From positions 248,001-312,000 of the forward strand of contig NZ_ML137197.1 in assembly GCF_004011805.1 (NCBI RefSeq): DNA of 64,000 nt, given 5' to 3'. The position numbers and the translations under genes were made by a program. This document shows positions 48,573 to 58,076 of the stretch, one piece after another. How positions within the stretch are numbered: the first letter of the stretch is position 1; the number at the start of each line of letters is the position of its first letter. Under the pieces are notes generated by a model that saw nothing but the letters and a program-made list of their open reading frames with translations, searched no databases and was not told where the DNA came from. The DNA is from Piscinibacter defluvii (GTDB lineage: Bacteria; Pseudomonadota; Gammaproteobacteria; Burkholderiales; Burkholderiaceae_C).

Positions 48573-50005
48573 GCGTGAACCAGCGCCTCGCCCGCGCGTG
48601 GCTGCACGTCGGCCCGCAGTTCCTGCCGTTCGCCGACGTGGCGAGCGCGGAGCTGCCGCTGGCGCGGCTGCTGCGGCTGGCGCTGTTCCAGGTGTCGGTG
48701 GGCATGGCGCTGGCGCTGCTGGTGGGCACGCTGAACCGGGTGATGATCGTCGAACTCGGCGTGCCGGCCTGGCTGGTGGCGGCGATGGTCGCGCTGCCGG
48801 TGCTGTTCGCGCCGCTGCGCTCGCTGATCGGCTTCCGCTCCGACACGCACCGCAGCCACCTCGGCTGGAAGCGCGTGCCCTACCTGTGGTTCGGCACGCT
48901 GCTGCAGTTCGGTGGCCTCGCGATCATGCCGTTCGCGCTGCTGGTGCTCAGCGGCGGTGGCCACGGTCCGGCCTGGATCGGCCTGGTCGGCGCGGCGTTG
49001 GCCTTCCTGCTCACCGGCGCCGGACTGCACACCACGCAGACCGCCGGGCTGGCGCTGGCCACCGACCTCGCCGCGCCGGCGCAGCGCCCGCGCGTGGTGG
49101 CGCTGATGTTCGTGATGCTGCTGGTGGGCATGGCCGCCTCGAGCCTCGCCTTCGGCCTGCTGCTCACGCCCTTCACGCCGCTGCGCCTGGTGCAGGTGGT
49201 GCAGGGCGCGGCGGTGGCGACGATGGTGCTGAACCTGGTGGCGCTGTGGAAGCAGGAGGCACGCAACCCGCAGGCCACGCGCCACGACCGCCCGGCCGAG
49301 GACTTCCGCGCCGCTTGGCGCAGCTTCGTACGCATCGGGCGGACCCGGCGCTTCCTGGTCGCCGTCGGCCTGGGCAGCGCGGCCTTCAGCATGCAGGACA
49401 TCGTGCTCGAGCCCTATGGCGGCGAGGTGCTGCAGCTGCCGGTGGGCGCCACCTCGCTGCTGACCGGGCTGCTCGCGCTCGGTTCGCTGGCCGCGTTTGC
49501 GCTGGCCGCGCGGCGCCTGTCGCGCGGTGCCGACCCGCATCGCCTGGCGGCGCTCGGCGTGCTGGTGGGCATCCTGTCCTTTGCCGCGGTGATCTTCGCC
49601 GCGCCGCTCGGCTCGGCCCTGCTGTTCCGCGCCGGCGCCACCGGCATCGGCTTCGGCGGCGGGCTGTTCTCGGTCGCCTTGCTGTCCGCCGCGATGGCGC
49701 TGGACGAAGGCGGCCACGTCGGCCTGGCCATCGGCGCCTGGGGCGCGGTGCAGGCCAGCTGCATCGGCATCGCCACCGCCGCCGGCGGCGCGCTGCGCGA
49801 CGGCGTGGGCCACCTCGCCACGAGCGGCGCGCTCGGCGAGGCGCTGAGCCAGCCCGCGGTGGGCTACAGCGTCGTGTACCACCTCGAGATCCTGTTGCTG
49901 TTCGCCACGCTGGTCGTGCTCGGCCCGCTGTGCACGGCGCGCGCCGTGCCGCGGGACACGTCCGCGCCGGCACGGCCTTTCGGCCTGGCCGAGTTTCCTG
50001 GCTGA
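48569..50005 (+). CDS. lhaA: Light-harvesting 1 assembly factor LhaA (PucC/BCD-family MFS)
   Basis: The 478-residue protein has 12 membrane helices and is the BCD-family member that typically precedes puhA. It is required for normal LH1 assembly in Rhodobacter capsulatus. It shows LVGTLNRVMIVELGVPAWL, the cytoplasmic FRSDTHRSHLGWKRVPYLW loop and FSMQDIVLEPYGGEV. The start overlaps the bchM stop as ATGA. Homology to the pucC-like protein between bchG and bchP is evident over its whole length. Confidence 0.94.
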   Translation: MSVNQRLARAWLHVGPQFLPFADVASAELPLARLLRLALFQVSVGMALALLVGTLNRVMIVELGVPAWLVAAMVALPVLFAPLRSLIGFRSDTHRSHLGWKRVPYLWFGTLLQFGGLAIMPFALLVLSGGGHGPAWIGLVGAALAFLLTGAGLHTTQTAGLALATDLAAPAQRPRVVALMFVMLLVGMAASSLAFGLLLTPFTPLRLVQVVQGAAVATMVLNLVALWKQEARNPQATRHDRPAEDFRAAWRSFVRIGRTRRFLVAVGLGSAAFSMQDIVLEPYGGEVLQLPVGATSLLTGLLALGSLAAFALAARRLSRGADPHRLAALGVLVGILSFAAVIFAAPLGSALLFRAGATGIGFGGGLFSVALLSAAMALDEGGHVGLAIGAWGAVQASCIGIATAAGGALRDGVGHLATSGALGEALSQPAVGYSVVYHLEILLLFATLVVLGPLCTARAVPRDTSAPARPFGLAEFPG

Positions 50006-50032
50006 GTTCTTCCGGTCGACAAGGAGTCGCAT

Positions 50033-50794
50033 ATGACCACCGGTGCCATCACTGCCTACATCGACGTCGCGCAGCTCACGCTGTACGGTTTCTGGATCTT
50101 CTTCGCGGGGCTGGTCTGGTACCTGCACCGCGAGAACAAGCGCGAGGGCTACCCGCTCGAGTCGGATCGCTCCGGCCGCATCACCGTGCAGGGCTTCCCG
50201 GCCGTGCCGCCGCCCAAGACCTTCCTGCTGCCCGGCGGCAAGACGGTCACGGTGCCCAAGGACGGCATCGGCCGCGAGCCGATCGCCGCGCGCACCGCGG
50301 GCAACTTCCCCGGCGCACCGCTGGTGCCCACCGGCAACCCGTTCCTCGACAACGTCGGCCCCGGCTCGTACACGCGCCGCGCCGACGTGCCGGACGTCAC
50401 CTACGGCGGCGATCCGAAGATCGTGCCGCTGCGCGATGCGCCGGACTACGGCGTCGCCGCGCAGGACCCGGATCCGCGCGGCAAGCCGGTCTGGGGCGCC
50501 GACGGCGTGCGCGGCGGCACGGTGCGTGACCTGTGGGTCGACCGCTCCGAGGCGGTGTTCCGCTACCTCGAGGTCAGCACCACGAGCGGCCGCAACGTGC
50601 TGCTGCCGATCAACTTCTCGCGCATCACCGAGCGCGGCGTGATGGTCGCCTCGATCCTCGGCAGCCAGTTCGATGGCGCGCCGGCCCCGCGCCAGCCGAA
50701 CACCGTGACGCTGTACGAGGAAGAGAAGATCGGCGCGTACTACGGCGCCGGCACGCTGTACGCGACGGCCGAGCGGGCGGAGCCGCTGCTGTGA
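50033..50794 (+). CDS. puhA: Photosynthetic reaction centre H subunit
   Basis: PuhA caps the cytoplasmic face of the L-M core. The 253-residue protein has one N-terminal membrane helix (about residues 12-31, LTLYGFWIFFAGLVWYLHRE), preceded by a short periplasmic end. A cytoplasmic beta-barrel domain follows, with WVDRSEAVFRYLEV and VLLPINFSRI. A good ribosome site (AAGGAGTCGC before ATG) and a 27-bp gap after lhaA distinguish it from its tightly overlapping neighbours and suggest stronger translation. Confidence 0.97.
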   Translation: MTTGAITAYIDVAQLTLYGFWIFFAGLVWYLHRENKREGYPLESDRSGRITVQGFPAVPPPKTFLLPGGKTVTVPKDGIGREPIAARTAGNFPGAPLVPTGNPFLDNVGPGSYTRRADVPDVTYGGDPKIVPLRDAPDYGVAAQDPDPRGKPVWGADGVRGGTVRDLWVDRSEAVFRYLEVSTTSGRNVLLPINFSRITERGVMVASILGSQFDGAPAPRQPNTVTLYEEEKIGAYYGAGTLYATAERAEPLL

Positions 50795-51462
50795 ACGTCA
50801 GCGAGCACGACCACGAGGCGGTGCGCGGCCTGCCGGAGCCGCTGCCCGCGGGCGAGCGCCTGCTCTGGCAGGGTGCGCCGGCCTGGCGCGTGCTCGCGGT
50901 CGAGGCGCTGCACCTGCGCAAGTTCGCGCTGTACTTCGTGGTGCTGCTGGCCTGGCGCGGTGCGGATGCGCTGCAGGCCGGCGCGAGCCTCCCCGGTGCG
51001 CTGTGGACGGCGGCCGGTGTGCTGCCGCTGGCGCTCGCGGCGCTGGCGCTGCTGGCGGGCTTCGCCTGGCTGGTGGCGCGCACCACGGTCTACACCGTCA
51101 CCGACCGGCGCGTCGTGATGCGCATCGGCGTGGTGCTCAGTGTCAGCTTCAACCTGCCTTACTCGACCATCGCGTCGGCCGCACTGCGCCTGCGGCGCGA
51201 CGGCCACGGCGACATCGCACTGGCGCTGTCGGGCCGCGACCGCATCGCCTGGCTGCACCTGTGGCCGCATGCCCGCGCCTGGCAGCTGCGCCGGCCGCAG
51301 CCGCTGCTGCGTGCGCTGCCGCAGGCGCGCATGGTGGCGCAGACCATCGCCGACGCGCTGGCCGCCTCGGCCGCGCAGGCGAGCAGCACGGTGAGCGCCG
51401 CACCGGCCGCCGCGGCGCCCGGCGACCACCCCTTGCCCACGGCCCGGCCGCTGGCGGCCTGA
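50791..51462 (+). CDS. puhB: Reaction-centre assembly protein PuhB
   Basis: The 223-residue PuhB-family membrane protein (PH-domain-like) has two helices after a soluble N-terminus: [11 protein letters not shown] and [28 protein letters not shown]. The [21 protein letters not shown] segment is the conserved PuhB core. It assists reaction-centre assembly in Rhodobacter. The GTG start overlaps the puhA stop (GTGA, 50791-50794). The C-terminus is Ala-rich and probably disordered. Confidence 0.92.
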   Translation: MNVSEHDHEAVRGLPEPLPAGERLLWQGAPAWRVLAVEALHLRKFALYFVVLLAWRGADALQAGASLPGALWTAAGVLPLALAALALLAGFAWLVARTTVYTVTDRRVVMRIGVVLSVSFNLPYSTIASAALRLRRDGHGDIALALSGRDRIAWLHLWPHARAWQLRRPQPLLRALPQARMVAQTIADALAASAAQASSTVSAAPAAAAPGDHPLPTARPLAA

Positions 51463-51467
51463 ACACC

Positions 51468-51911
51468 ATGCACGACCACGCGCACGAGACCCTGCCGCGC
51501 GGCCTGCTGCTGGCGCTGGCCGGCTTCGCGCTGGCCACGCTGCTGCTGGCCGGCACCGCGCGCCTGACCGGCTGGGGCACCGCCCACCAGGACGACGCGC
51601 CCACGGTTTCCACACGCGAGCTGCGCTTCGAGGACCGCACCGACGGCGGCATCGCGATCGTCGACGCCCGCGACGGCCGCACCATCGCCGGGGCCGAACC
51701 CGGCACCAACGGCTTCCTGCGCAGCGCGGTGCGCGGCCTGGTGCGCGAGCGCAAGCGCCAGGGCGTGGGCGCCGACGCGCCGTTCCGGCTCAGCGCGCGC
51801 GCCGACGGGCGCCTGACGCTCGAGGACCCGGCCACCGGCCGGCGCATCGACCTCGAGTCCTTCGGTGCCACCAACGCAGCCGTGTTCGCGCGCCTGCTGC
51901 CCACCCCCTGA
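51468..51911 (+). CDS. puhC: Photosynthetic complex assembly protein PuhC
   Basis: The 147-residue protein has one N-terminal membrane helix (about residues 12-33) and a periplasmic domain with [20 protein letters not shown], the recognisable PuhC core. PuhC supports assembly of the reaction centre-LH1 complex. It starts 5 bp after puhB and ends 14 bp before acsF, which has its own ribosome site. Confidence 0.9.
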   Translation: MHDHAHETLPRGLLLALAGFALATLLLAGTARLTGWGTAHQDDAPTVSTRELRFEDRTDGGIAIVDARDGRTIAGAEPGTNGFLRSAVRGLVRERKRQGVGADAPFRLSARADGRLTLEDPATGRRIDLESFGATNAAVFARLLPTP

Positions 51912-51925
51912 CGACGGAGACACGC

Positions 51926-53005
51926 ATGCTCGAACAGACCACCCCGGACGTGGCGACCAAGGCGCTTTCCCAGCAGGCCACCGACCGCGCGCGCGCCGAC
52001 TCGCTGCTCGCACCGCGCTTCTACACCACCGACTTCGCCGCGCTCGACCGGCTCGACGTCTCGCCGATCCGCGAGCAGTGGGACGCGATGATGGCCGAGT
52101 ACGAAGGCGACAACAACCACGACCACTTCCAGCGCGACGAGGCCTTCGCCGCCGAGCTGAAGCAGTTGCCGCCGGAGCTGCACCAGGAGTTCATCGACTT
52201 CCTGATCAGCTCGATCACCTCGGAGTTCTCCGGCTGCGTGCTCTACAACGAGATCCAGAAACACGTCGAGAACCCGGACATCAAGGCGCTGATGCGCTAC
52301 ATGGCGCGCGACGAGTCGCGCCACGCCGGCTTCATCAACCAGTCGCTGAAGGACTTCGGGCTCGGCGTGGACCTCGGCGGCCTCAAGCGCACCAAGCGCT
52401 ACACCTACTTCAAGCCCAAGTACATCTACTACGCGACCTATCTGTCCGAGAAGATCGGCTACGCGCGCTACATCACGATCTACCGCCAGCTCGAGCGGCA
52501 CCCGGACAAGCGCTTCCACCCGATCTTTCGCTGGTTCGAGCGCTGGTGCAACGACGAATTCCGGCACGGCGAATCGTTCGCGCTGCTGATGCGCGCGCAC
52601 CCGCAGCTGCTCGAAGGCGGCAACAAGCTCTGGATCCGCTTCTTCCTGCTGGCCGTCTACGCCACGATGTACGTGCGCGACCACATGCGCCCGCAGCTGC
52701 ACGCGGCGATGGGGCTGGAGTCGAGCGAGTACGACTACACCGTGTTCCGCATCACCAACGAGATCAGCAAGCAGGTGTTCCCGTTCACGCTGGACATCGA
52801 CGCCCCGGCCTTCCGCGCCGGCATGGAGCGGCTCCACGCGATCGCGCGCAAGTCGGCCGCGGCCAAGGCGCGCGGCGGGCTGCTCGGCACGCTGGCGCGC
52901 GGCTGGTGGGCCGCCGCCGGGCTGGCCACCTTCACGCGCTTGTATGTCCTGCCGGTGATCCCGAACGTGCTGCCCCGGCACGCACGCATGGCCCCGGCCT
53001 GGTGA
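51926..53005 (+). CDS. acsF: Aerobic Mg-protoporphyrin IX monomethyl ester oxidative cyclase
   Basis: AcsF forms the isocyclic E ring of chlorophylls using O2, so pigment can be made aerobically. The 359-residue diiron enzyme has ligand motifs [11 protein letters not shown] and [10 protein letters not shown] in the first half and [12 protein letters not shown] in the second, the two ferritin-like carboxylate/His sets. The ribosome site GACGGAGAC precedes the ATG. The position after puhC is as in Rubrivivax gelatinosus, where acsF was first defined. The anaerobic cyclase bchE is not in this window. Confidence 0.97.
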   Translation: MLEQTTPDVATKALSQQATDRARADSLLAPRFYTTDFAALDRLDVSPIREQWDAMMAEYEGDNNHDHFQRDEAFAAELKQLPPELHQEFIDFLISSITSEFSGCVLYNEIQKHVENPDIKALMRYMARDESRHAGFINQSLKDFGLGVDLGGLKRTKRYTYFKPKYIYYATYLSEKIGYARYITIYRQLERHPDKRFHPIFRWFERWCNDEFRHGESFALLMRAHPQLLEGGNKLWIRFFLLAVYATMYVRDHMRPQLHAAMGLESSEYDYTVFRITNEISKQVFPFTLDIDAPAFRAGMERLHAIARKSAAAKARGGLLGTLARGWWAAAGLATFTRLYVLPVIPNVLPRHARMAPAW

Positions 53006-53010
53006 GCGGC

Positions 53011-53784
53011 ATGCTCGTCGAGTACCTGCTGCCGGCGCTCTACACGGTGTTCGTGTGGTGGGCCGGCACGGGCGTGATCCTGTTCCTCGACGGGCTGCCG
53101 CGCTGGACACATCCGTGGACCATGCTGTGGGCGACGGTCCTGCTGGCCATCGCGCTGGTGGGCATCACCGTCACCGCGGACGACACGCGCAGCACCGGCG
53201 CCTACCTCGCCTTCACCGGCACGATCCTGATCTGGGCCTGGAAGGAGCTCGCCTTCCTGATGGGCTACGTCACCGGCCCGCGCCGCACGGCCTGCCCGCC
53301 GGGTGCACGCGGCTGGGCGCGTGCGGGCCATGCGCTGGCGGCGATCCTCTGGCACGAGCTGGCGCTGCTCGCGCTGTTCGCCGCCGTGCTCGCGCTCACC
53401 TGGGGCGGACGCAACCCGGTGGCCGCCTGCACCTTCGCCACCCTGTGGGTCATGCGGCTGTCGGCCAAGCTGAACGTCTTCCTCGGCGTGCGCAACCTGA
53501 ACGAGGAGTTCCTGCCCGAGCCGGTGCGCCACCTGGGCAGCTACTTCCGCCAGCGCAACATGAACCGCTTCTTCCCGGTCTCGCTGCTGGCCGCGGCCGC
53601 GCTCGCGCTGGCGCTGTGGGAGCACGCGCTGGCCCCGAGCACCAGCCACTTCGGCGCGATCTCCACCACCATGGTGGCCATGCTGAGCACGCTGGCCGTC
53701 GTCGAGCACGTGCTGATGATGCTGCCGCTGCCCTCGCAGTGGCTGTGGCGCTGGGGCCTGCGCAGCCGCGCCGCTGCAGAATAG
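53011..53784 (+). CDS. puhE: Photosynthetic complex assembly protein PuhE (DUF3623 type)
   Basis: The 257-residue polytopic protein has about seven membrane helices and the family core [21 protein letters not shown], with [16 protein letters not shown] following. It is the usual last gene of the puh region. The ATG at 53011 is taken as the start. A GTG three codons earlier overlaps the acsF stop as GTGA, a junction type used repeatedly in this operon, and is a real alternative. A 39-bp gap separates it from the next, unrelated gene. Confidence 0.92.
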   Translation: MLVEYLLPALYTVFVWWAGTGVILFLDGLPRWTHPWTMLWATVLLAIALVGITVTADDTRSTGAYLAFTGTILIWAWKELAFLMGYVTGPRRTACPPGARGWARAGHALAAILWHELALLALFAAVLALTWGGRNPVAACTFATLWVMRLSAKLNVFLGVRNLNEEFLPEPVRHLGSYFRQRNMNRFFPVSLLAAAALALALWEHALAPSTSHFGAISTTMVAMLSTLAVVEHVLMMLPLPSQWLWRWGLRSRAAAE

Positions 53785-53823
53785 GCCACAGGCCGGCCGG
53801 ACCGGCCGGGGGTGGAGGGCGCG

Positions 53824-55767
53824 ATGGACATCTCCTGCCTGGTCGGCGTGTGCAGTGCATTCGCGCAGGCCGCGGGCGAGACCGCCGACACGGCGGCTGG
53901 CGTGGCGGAAGCGGCATCGGCGGCGTCGGCGGCCGCCTCCGGCGTGACCGCGGGTGCGGCGGGCACGCTCGGCGATGCGCTCAAGGCCATCGGCCTGCTG
54001 TGCGTGATCGCGGCCCAGCTGCGCGCCGGGCGCGTCGTGCGGCGCTACCAGAAGAGCCTGCTCGGCCTGATGGGCGCGGCCTCGCTGGCCGTGTTCGGCC
54101 CGGCCAGCGCCCAGCGCTGGGACGCCGCATCGCTGCTCGCGGGCCTGGAGTCGCGCCGGCGTGCCGTGCTCGTGGTGCTGGTCGGCGTGGTGATCGTCTA
54201 CTCGCTGGCGGCAGCGCTGGTGCTGATCGGCTTCGGCAGCGGCTCGCGTTCGACCGCGTTCACCGGGCTCTCGCTGGCGGTGTCCTTCCTGATGTTCGCC
54301 TCCTTCAGCGGGCCGGTGGTGCTGCTCGGCGTGTCGGCGGCGAACTTCGGCCGGCTGTTTTGGACCTGGTTCGCGCCGGCGACCTTCGCCGCGGTCGCGA
54401 TGCAGACGATGGTGGCCAACGTCGAGGCCGACGAGCAGCTGGTGCACGTGACACGCGCGCTGCTGATCGTGCTCGCGCTCACGCTCGCCGGCGTGGCGCT
54501 GCGCCACGGCGTGCCGCTGCAGCGTCGCCTCGCGTTCCAGGCCTGGCGCCTGCAGCACCGGGTCCTGTCCATCGTGCTGTTCACGCTCGCCGGCCTGGCC
54601 GGGCTGGTGCTGTTCGCCGGGCTGGCGCCGGACAAGGAGTTCACCCACGTGTTCCTCGGCTGCGTCGTCGGCGCCCTGGCGATCGGCCTGTGCTACGTCA
54701 CGCTGGTCGACCGCGTGCGGCGCATCGTCGCGCCGATGCTCGCGGCCGGCTACTTCGCCGCGCTGGCCGCCGCGCTCGGGCTGCTGGAGATCTCCGCCGA
54801 CCCCGTGGAAAAGCTGGCCGGCACGCCCGAGCTGGTGGCCAGCCTCGCCTTGCTGGCCGGGGCCGTCGGCCTGGGCTGGCTGGCACGTCAGTTCGTGCTG
54901 AGCTGGATCGGCCTGGCCTATGCGCAGAAGGTCTTCAGCGACGCGCAGTTCCAGGTCTTCTGCTGGATGTTCAGCGTTGCCGGCGCGGTGGTGAGCGTCA
55001 CCACGCTGGTGGACGACTCGCGCCACCTCAACGACCCGCTGAACCTGATGCTGCTGGGGGCCACGCTGCTCGCCCTGGTGGTCTACTGGGCCGTGACGCG
55101 GTTCGGCCTGAAGCCGCTCGACAGCAACAAGCGCCTGCTCGTGCTGCGCGTGTTCTCGCGCGAGCGCCGCGGCGAGCGCCTGCTCGACGAGCTGGAGTAC
55201 CGCTGGCGCTTCATCGGGCCGATCGTGCTGATCGGCGGCGCCGACGTGGCCGAGCGCACCATCGACCCCGCCAAGGCCGCCAACTACCTGCGCGGGCGCA
55301 TGAAGTACGTGTTCGTGCCGAACGTGCACGAGCTGAACAAGCGTGTCGTCGCGATGGACGAGGCGCCGGACCCCGACGGGCGCTACCGCGTCAACGAGTT
55401 CCTCTGCTTCGACGACCTGTGGAAGGAGGCGGTGCGCCGCCTGCTCGACGCCAGCCACGCGGTGGTGGTGGACCTGAGCGAGTTCAGCGCCGAGCGCCAG
55501 GGCACCGCCTACGAGCTGGGCCTGCTGCGCGAGCTCGGGGCGCTCGCGCGCACCGTGTTCATCGTCAGCCAGGGCACCGACCTGGCCGCGGTGCGCTCCG
55601 CGCTCGGCCTCGCCGCGCAGGCCGCGCTGCCGGTCACGACGATCCAGGTCGAATCGACGCCGGACGGCCGGCAACTCGTCGAGGCGCTGGTGCGCTGCAT
55701 TCCGCCCGAGGGCGACGACGCCGCGGCCGCGCGGGTCAAGGAAGTGGCGGCGGCCACGGCGGGTTGA
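53824..55767 (+). CDS. Polytopic membrane protein with a C-terminal TIR/deoxyribosyltransferase-like domain
   Basis: I do not recognise a named family. The 647-residue protein has an Ala-rich N-terminus, about ten membrane helices (residues about 95-425) and a soluble C-terminal domain (about 430-647). That domain reads as an alpha/beta Rossmann-like fold: LLVLRVFSRERRGERLL, then RWRFIGPIVLIGG, then AVVVDLSEFSAERQGTAYEL with a Glu at about residue 564. The last segment is in the place and style of the active-site Glu of TIR-like and nucleoside deoxyribosyltransferase-like domains. The ATG is decided by GGAGGG four bases upstream; an earlier GTG lies before that site. The 3' end overlaps the convergent YdaT-like gene by 32 bp. 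Confidence 0.7.
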   Translation: MDISCLVGVCSAFAQAAGETADTAAGVAEAASAASAAASGVTAGAAGTLGDALKAIGLLCVIAAQLRAGRVVRRYQKSLLGLMGAASLAVFGPASAQRWDAASLLAGLESRRRAVLVVLVGVVIVYSLAAALVLIGFGSGSRSTAFTGLSLAVSFLMFASFSGPVVLLGVSAANFGRLFWTWFAPATFAAVAMQTMVANVEADEQLVHVTRALLIVLALTLAGVALRHGVPLQRRLAFQAWRLQHRVLSIVLFTLAGLAGLVLFAGLAPDKEFTHVFLGCVVGALAIGLCYVTLVDRVRRIVAPMLAAGYFAALAAALGLLEISADPVEKLAGTPELVASLALLAGAVGLGWLARQFVLSWIGLAYAQKVFSDAQFQVFCWMFSVAGAVVSVTTLVDDSRHLNDPLNLMLLGATLLALVVYWAVTRFGLKPLDSNKRLLVLRVFSRERRGERLLDELEYRWRFIGPIVLIGGADVAERTIDPAKAANYLRGRMKYVFVPNVHELNKRVVAMDEAPDPDGRYRVNEFLCFDDLWKEAVRRLLDASHAVVVDLSEFSAERQGTAYELGLLRELGALARTVFIVSQGTDLAAVRSALGLAAQAALPVTTIQVESTPDGRQLVEALVRCIPPEGDDAAAARVKEVAAATAG

Positions 55768-55963
55768 GCGGCACCTCGCCGTACCCGTCGTCCTGGCCGC
55801 GGCGCGCGGCCCACGCCTTCGCCTTGGCGATGCCCACGCGGATCGCCATGCCCTCGTCGTGGCCCTCGGCCAGCAAGGCGTTGGCGATGGCGATCGCCTT
55901 GGCGCGCACCGGCTCGTCCAGGTGGTTCATGGCCGGCGGGAAGTGGTACTCGGTCCAGGGCAT
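55736..55963 (-). CDS. Small YdaT-like protein
   Basis: The 75-residue protein begins MPWTEYHFPPAMNHL and continues with VRAKAIAIANALLAEG and an IAKAKAWA helix. This pattern is close to the N-terminal part of Bacillus YdaT and many short bacterial relatives of unknown function. It lacks the DUF2188-type C-terminal region of YdaT and ends in a Pro-rich tail. It starts 6 bp after the primase-polymerase stop, so the two are probably co-transcribed. Its last 32 bp lie antisense to the end of the membrane-protein gene. Confidence 0.75.
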   Translation of the reverse strand: MPWTEYHFPPAMNHLDEPVRAKAIAIANALLAEGHDEGMAIRVGIAKAKAWAARRGQDDGYGEVPLNPPWPPPLP

Positions 55964-55969
55964 GGCGGC

Positions 55970-56761
55970 TCAGGCTTCGTCGCCGGCCTCGTGCAGCCGC
56001 GCGATGCTGTCGACGGTGCGCAGCACCTCGGCCTCCGCAAGCGGCGGGTGGCAGTGGCGATGGTTCCATGCCAGCAGCAGCTCGGCGACCACCTCGGGTT
56101 CCACGCCGCGCTGCATCAGGTGGCCCGCCAGCGAGGCGATGGTGTTGTTGCGCGCCCCTTCGTCGACCCCCTCGCGCACCAGGCGGCGCCAGTGCAGGCG
56201 CGAATGGCCGATCGGCCGCCGCGGGCCGCCGAAGTGCGGCGGCAGCGGCGCCAGCGCGATCTGCCCGGGCGCGCGGCCCGCCACCCACTCGTAGCGCCGG
56301 CCGTTCGGGTGCACCGAGGGCGGCGCGACGACGCAACCGCCATCGCCGCGCAGGTCGATGCCCGGCCGCAGCGCGACCCGGTTCGCGACCACACCGCCCG
56401 GGTGCGCGTAGTACAGGTGGCGCCCGCCGCCGCCGGTGGCCGCCTCGACGCTGCGCGGCAACGGGCCGTGCTCGGTCTCGGCCGCCACCAGGCTCTCGGC
56501 GCCGCCGTGGCGCGGGTCGACGTCGACCACGACGAGGCCCGACACCCGCCCGGTGACCAGGCCCAGGTTGGCCTCGGGCCAGCGCGTGAACCAGCGCGTG
56601 ATGTCGCCGGCGCCTGCAGCCTGCTGCTCGAAGGCGCGCCAGGCGACGATGGGCCGCTTGCCGCGCGGCTGCATCGGGATCACCGACCAGCCGCGCGCCG
56701 CACAGGCCAGCGCGGCCTCGGCCATCGGCGAGGGCTCGGTGCCAGCCGGGTGTCCGCTCAT
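55970..56761 (-). CDS. Stand-alone bifunctional DNA primase/polymerase (AEP prim-pol with PriCT-1)
   Basis: The 263-residue protein has an archaeo-eukaryotic-primase-type prim-pol domain (about residues 13-165). The catalytic Asp80-x-Asp82 is in VVVDVDPRHGG, His115 in GGGRHLYY and the third Asp (136) in GIDLRGDGG. A helical PriCT-1 domain follows (about 190-258, GARNNTIASLAGHLMQRG). No helicase domain is fused, unlike the usual phage or plasmid replication protein, and no integrase or phage gene is near. It could be a domesticated or leftover mobile-element primase, or a repair/tolerance polymerase. Confidence 0.88.
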   Translation of the reverse strand: MSGHPAGTEPSPMAEAALACAARGWSVIPMQPRGKRPIVAWRAFEQQAAGAGDITRWFTRWPEANLGLVTGRVSGLVVVDVDPRHGGAESLVAAETEHGPLPRSVEAATGGGGRHLYYAHPGGVVANRVALRPGIDLRGDGGCVVAPPSVHPNGRRYEWVAGRAPGQIALAPLPPHFGGPRRPIGHSRLHWRRLVREGVDEGARNNTIASLAGHLMQRGVEPEVVAELLLAWNHRHCHPPLAEAEVLRTVDSIARLHEAGDEA

Positions 56762-56827
56762 ACCCTCTTGTGCCCGAGCGCCGCACGGCGGTGCTTGAGC
56801 TGGATCACGCCGGCCGACGCGGTGCCG

Positions 56828-57985
<1,158 letters not shown>

Positions 57986-58076
57986 GGCGCACGATGGTGG
58001 CCCCCGGCACGCCGGTTTCAAGCACGCCGGCCGGTAAAGATCGGTGAAGCCGCGGGGCGGCTATCCTCACGCACCC

